Source of the DNA: Bacillota bacterium
Lineage (GTDB): Bacteria; Bacillota; Desulfitobacteriia; Desulfitobacteriales; Desulfitobacteriaceae
Direction: 5' to 3'
DNA: 6,826 bases
Assembly: GCA_023390635.1 (NCBI GenBank)
Contig: JAEWCM010000090.1
Location: forward strand, 1-6,826
The position numbers and the translations under genes are program-made. Positions within the stretch are counted from its first letter, which is position 1. Every line of letters begins with the position of its first letter. Shown piece by piece: positions 5,410 through 6,826 of this stretch. The notes beneath the pieces were generated by a model. The model saw only the letters and a list, made by a program, of their open reading frames with translations. It made no database searches and had not been told where the DNA came from.

Positions 5410-6826
5410 ATGGCAAAGAAAACAATTGTTGTGGATCCTGTCACCCGAATTGAAGGCCATTTGCGCGTGGAAGTGGTTGTAGAAGACAACAAGATTACAG
5501 ACGCATTGAGTTCGGGTACTGTTTTTCGAGGAATTGAAAAAATTGTCGAAGATCGTGATCCTCGGACGGCTTGGGCTATGGTTCAGCGGATTTGCGGTGT
5601 TTGTACCCACACTCATGCCCAAACGTCTTTAAGGGCGGTTGAAGATGCCCTTGGCATCACCATTCCTAAAAATGCCAACCTGATTCGCAATATTATGAAT
5701 GATACGATTTTCATCCATGACCATGTGGTTCATTTCTATCATCTGCATGGATTCGACTGGATTGATGTGATCAGCGCCCTCAAGGCCGATCCCGCTCAAA
5801 CCAGCGCCCTGGCCAATTCAATTTCTACCTGGCCTCTCTCCTCCACCGCTTATTTTAAAGACGTGCAGGAGAAAATAAAGAAATTCGTGGACAGCGGACA
5901 ATTAGGTATCTTCGCCAACGCATATTGGGGCCATCCGGCCTACAAGCTTCCGCCCGAAGCCAACCTGCTTGGTGTAGCTCACTATCTGCAAGCTCTGGAC
6001 TGGCAGAGGGAGATTGTTAAAATTCACACTATCTTCGGCGGAAAGAATCCCCATCCCAACTATGCGGTCGGCGGCATGGCCTGTGCCATTAATCTGAACG
6101 ATAATTCAGTCATCAATATGGAACGCCTGAATATAGTGAAATCTAAAATTGATGAAGCCCAGGAATTTGTATCCAAAGTTCTTATCCCCGACATTCTGGC
6201 CATTGGCAGTTTCTATAAAAATGATCTCTGGGGCAAGGGCATTACCAATTACATGGCCTATGGCGACCTTCCCTCCACCTCCATCAATGATCCAAAAAGC
6301 TTCCATCTTCCCCGCGGCGTCGTTCTAAACGGTGATTTAAGTAGAGTTTATGAGATTGACCTTAAAGACCCTCAGCAAATTCAAGAATCAGTTACTCACT
6401 CATGGTATGAATATGAAGGAAAAAAAGATGAAGGACTCCATCCGTGGGACGGTAAAACAGATCCTTCCTATGATGGACCCAAACCTCCTTATGCCAATTT
6501 AGATGCAAATAAAGGTTACAGTTGGGTAAAAACCCCTCGCTGGAAAGGCAAACCAATGGAAGTCGGCCCGTTAGCCCGCTTTGTCGTCGGCTACGCCAGC
6601 GGAAATGAACAGATTAAAGAACTGGTGGACAGCTCGTTAAAAAAACTCGATCTTCCTGTAACCGCTCTGTTTTCTACCTTAGGGCGCACCTTGGCGCGGG
6701 CCTTGGAAAGTCAGTACTGTGTGGATCATATGAGTCAGAGCTACAACGACCTCCTGGCCAATATTAAATCCGGAGATACTAATGCATTTAATGGGGAAAA
6801 ATGGGACCCTTCTACCTGGCCGAAAG
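5410..6826 (+). CDS. hyaB: Group 1 membrane-bound [NiFe] hydrogenase large (catalytic) subunit, C-terminus cut by window edge
   Basis: This is the subunit that binds the NiFe(CN)2CO centre and splits H2. The frame is open from ATG 5410 to the right edge, 472 codons; family members are about 560-600 residues, so roughly 100 are missing. The absent part should include the C-terminal DPCxxCxxH motif, which supplies two nickel-binding cysteines and the protease cleavage site. Seen here are VTRIEGH (11-17) with E15, the first metal motif RICGVCTHTH with C62 and C65, GGKNPHPNYAVGG (210-222), and the KTPRWKG...MEVGPLAR block (374-390). There is no signal peptide, as expected, because this subunit is exported piggyback through the small subunit's Tat signal. 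AAGAGG (5396-5401) is the ribosome-binding site, 8 bases before the start, and the gap to the small subunit is 17 bases, so the genes are co-transcribed. Cytochrome b and maturation protease genes probably follow outside the window. hupL or hydB are alternative names. Confidence 0.95.
   Translation, partial: MAKKTIVVDPVTRIEGHLRVEVVVEDNKITDALSSGTVFRGIEKIVEDRDPRTAWAMVQRICGVCTHTHAQTSLRAVEDALGITIPKNANLIRNIMNDTIFIHDHVVHFYHLHGFDWIDVISALKADPAQTSALANSISTWPLSSTAYFKDVQEKIKKFVDSGQLGIFANAYWGHPAYKLPPEANLLGVAHYLQALDWQREIVKIHTIFGGKNPHPNYAVGGMACAINLNDNSVINMERLNIVKSKIDEAQEFVSKVLIPDILAIGSFYKNDLWGKGITNYMAYGDLPSTSINDPKSFHLPRGVVLNGDLSRVYEIDLKDPQQIQESVTHSWYEYEGKKDEGLHPWDGKTDPSYDGPKPPYANLDANKGYSWVKTPRWKGKPMEVGPLARFVVGYASGNEQIKELVDSSLKKLDLPVTALFSTLGRTLARALESQYCVDHMSQSYNDLLANIKSGDTNAFNGEKWDPSTWPK

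Noticed and set aside
5389..6306. Minus-strand open frames at 5389-5622 and 6106-6306
   Set aside because: They are shadows of the hydrogenase large subunit, whose metal-binding and conserved blocks are intact on the plus strand.

Overview
The window comes from a low-to-mid GC Gram-positive bacterium. The RNA-polymerase-recycling helicase HelD is of the Firmicutes type, ribosome-binding sites are strong AGGAGG-like sequences, intergenic DNA is very AT-rich, and a membrane-bound respiratory [NiFe] hydrogenase lies next to a large c-di-GMP phosphodiesterase. Together these suggest an anaerobic, hydrogen-oxidising clostridial lineage such as the Desulfitobacterium/Desulfosporosinus group. That placement is inference from gene content, not from a marker gene.

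Layout. (1) Positions 1-1670, minus strand: most of a HelD-type helicase gene. Its C-terminal end runs off the left edge. (2) Positions 1671-1960: a compact regulatory stretch. It holds a perfect 58-bp palindrome carrying a consensus -35 box on each strand, a near-consensus plus-strand promoter, a bidirectional terminator and a second long hairpin just past the end of the next gene. (3) Positions 1961-3805, minus strand: a two-transmembrane sensor protein with an extracytoplasmic domain, a HAMP domain, a coiled coil and an intact HD-GYP domain. (4) Positions 3806-4261: an AT-rich divergent intergenic region ending in a hairpin that could cover the hydrogenase ribosome-binding site. (5) Positions 4262-6826, plus strand: the small subunit, then after 17 bases the large subunit, of a group 1 membrane-bound [NiFe] uptake hydrogenase. 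The large subunit is cut by the right edge.

How the genes work together. The two hydrogenase genes form the start of an operon; a cytochrome b subunit and maturation protease would be expected downstream, outside the window. The small subunit carries a twin-arginine signal and a C-terminal membrane anchor, so the enzyme should face outward and pass electrons from H2 to membrane quinone. The HD-GYP protein is transcribed divergently from the hydrogenase and should lower c-di-GMP in response to an external signal. No direct link between it and hydrogen metabolism can be shown here. HelD is an independent unit, separated from the HD-GYP gene by terminators.

The points most worth a second look are the six-cysteine proximal-cluster pattern in the hydrogenase small subunit, a signature of oxygen-tolerant enzymes; the perfect palindrome with its promoter, which seems to drive only a short terminated transcript; and the possible Shine-Dalgarno-sequestering hairpin ahead of the hydrogenase genes. 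No tRNA, rRNA, CRISPR array, insertion sequence or phage gene was seen.
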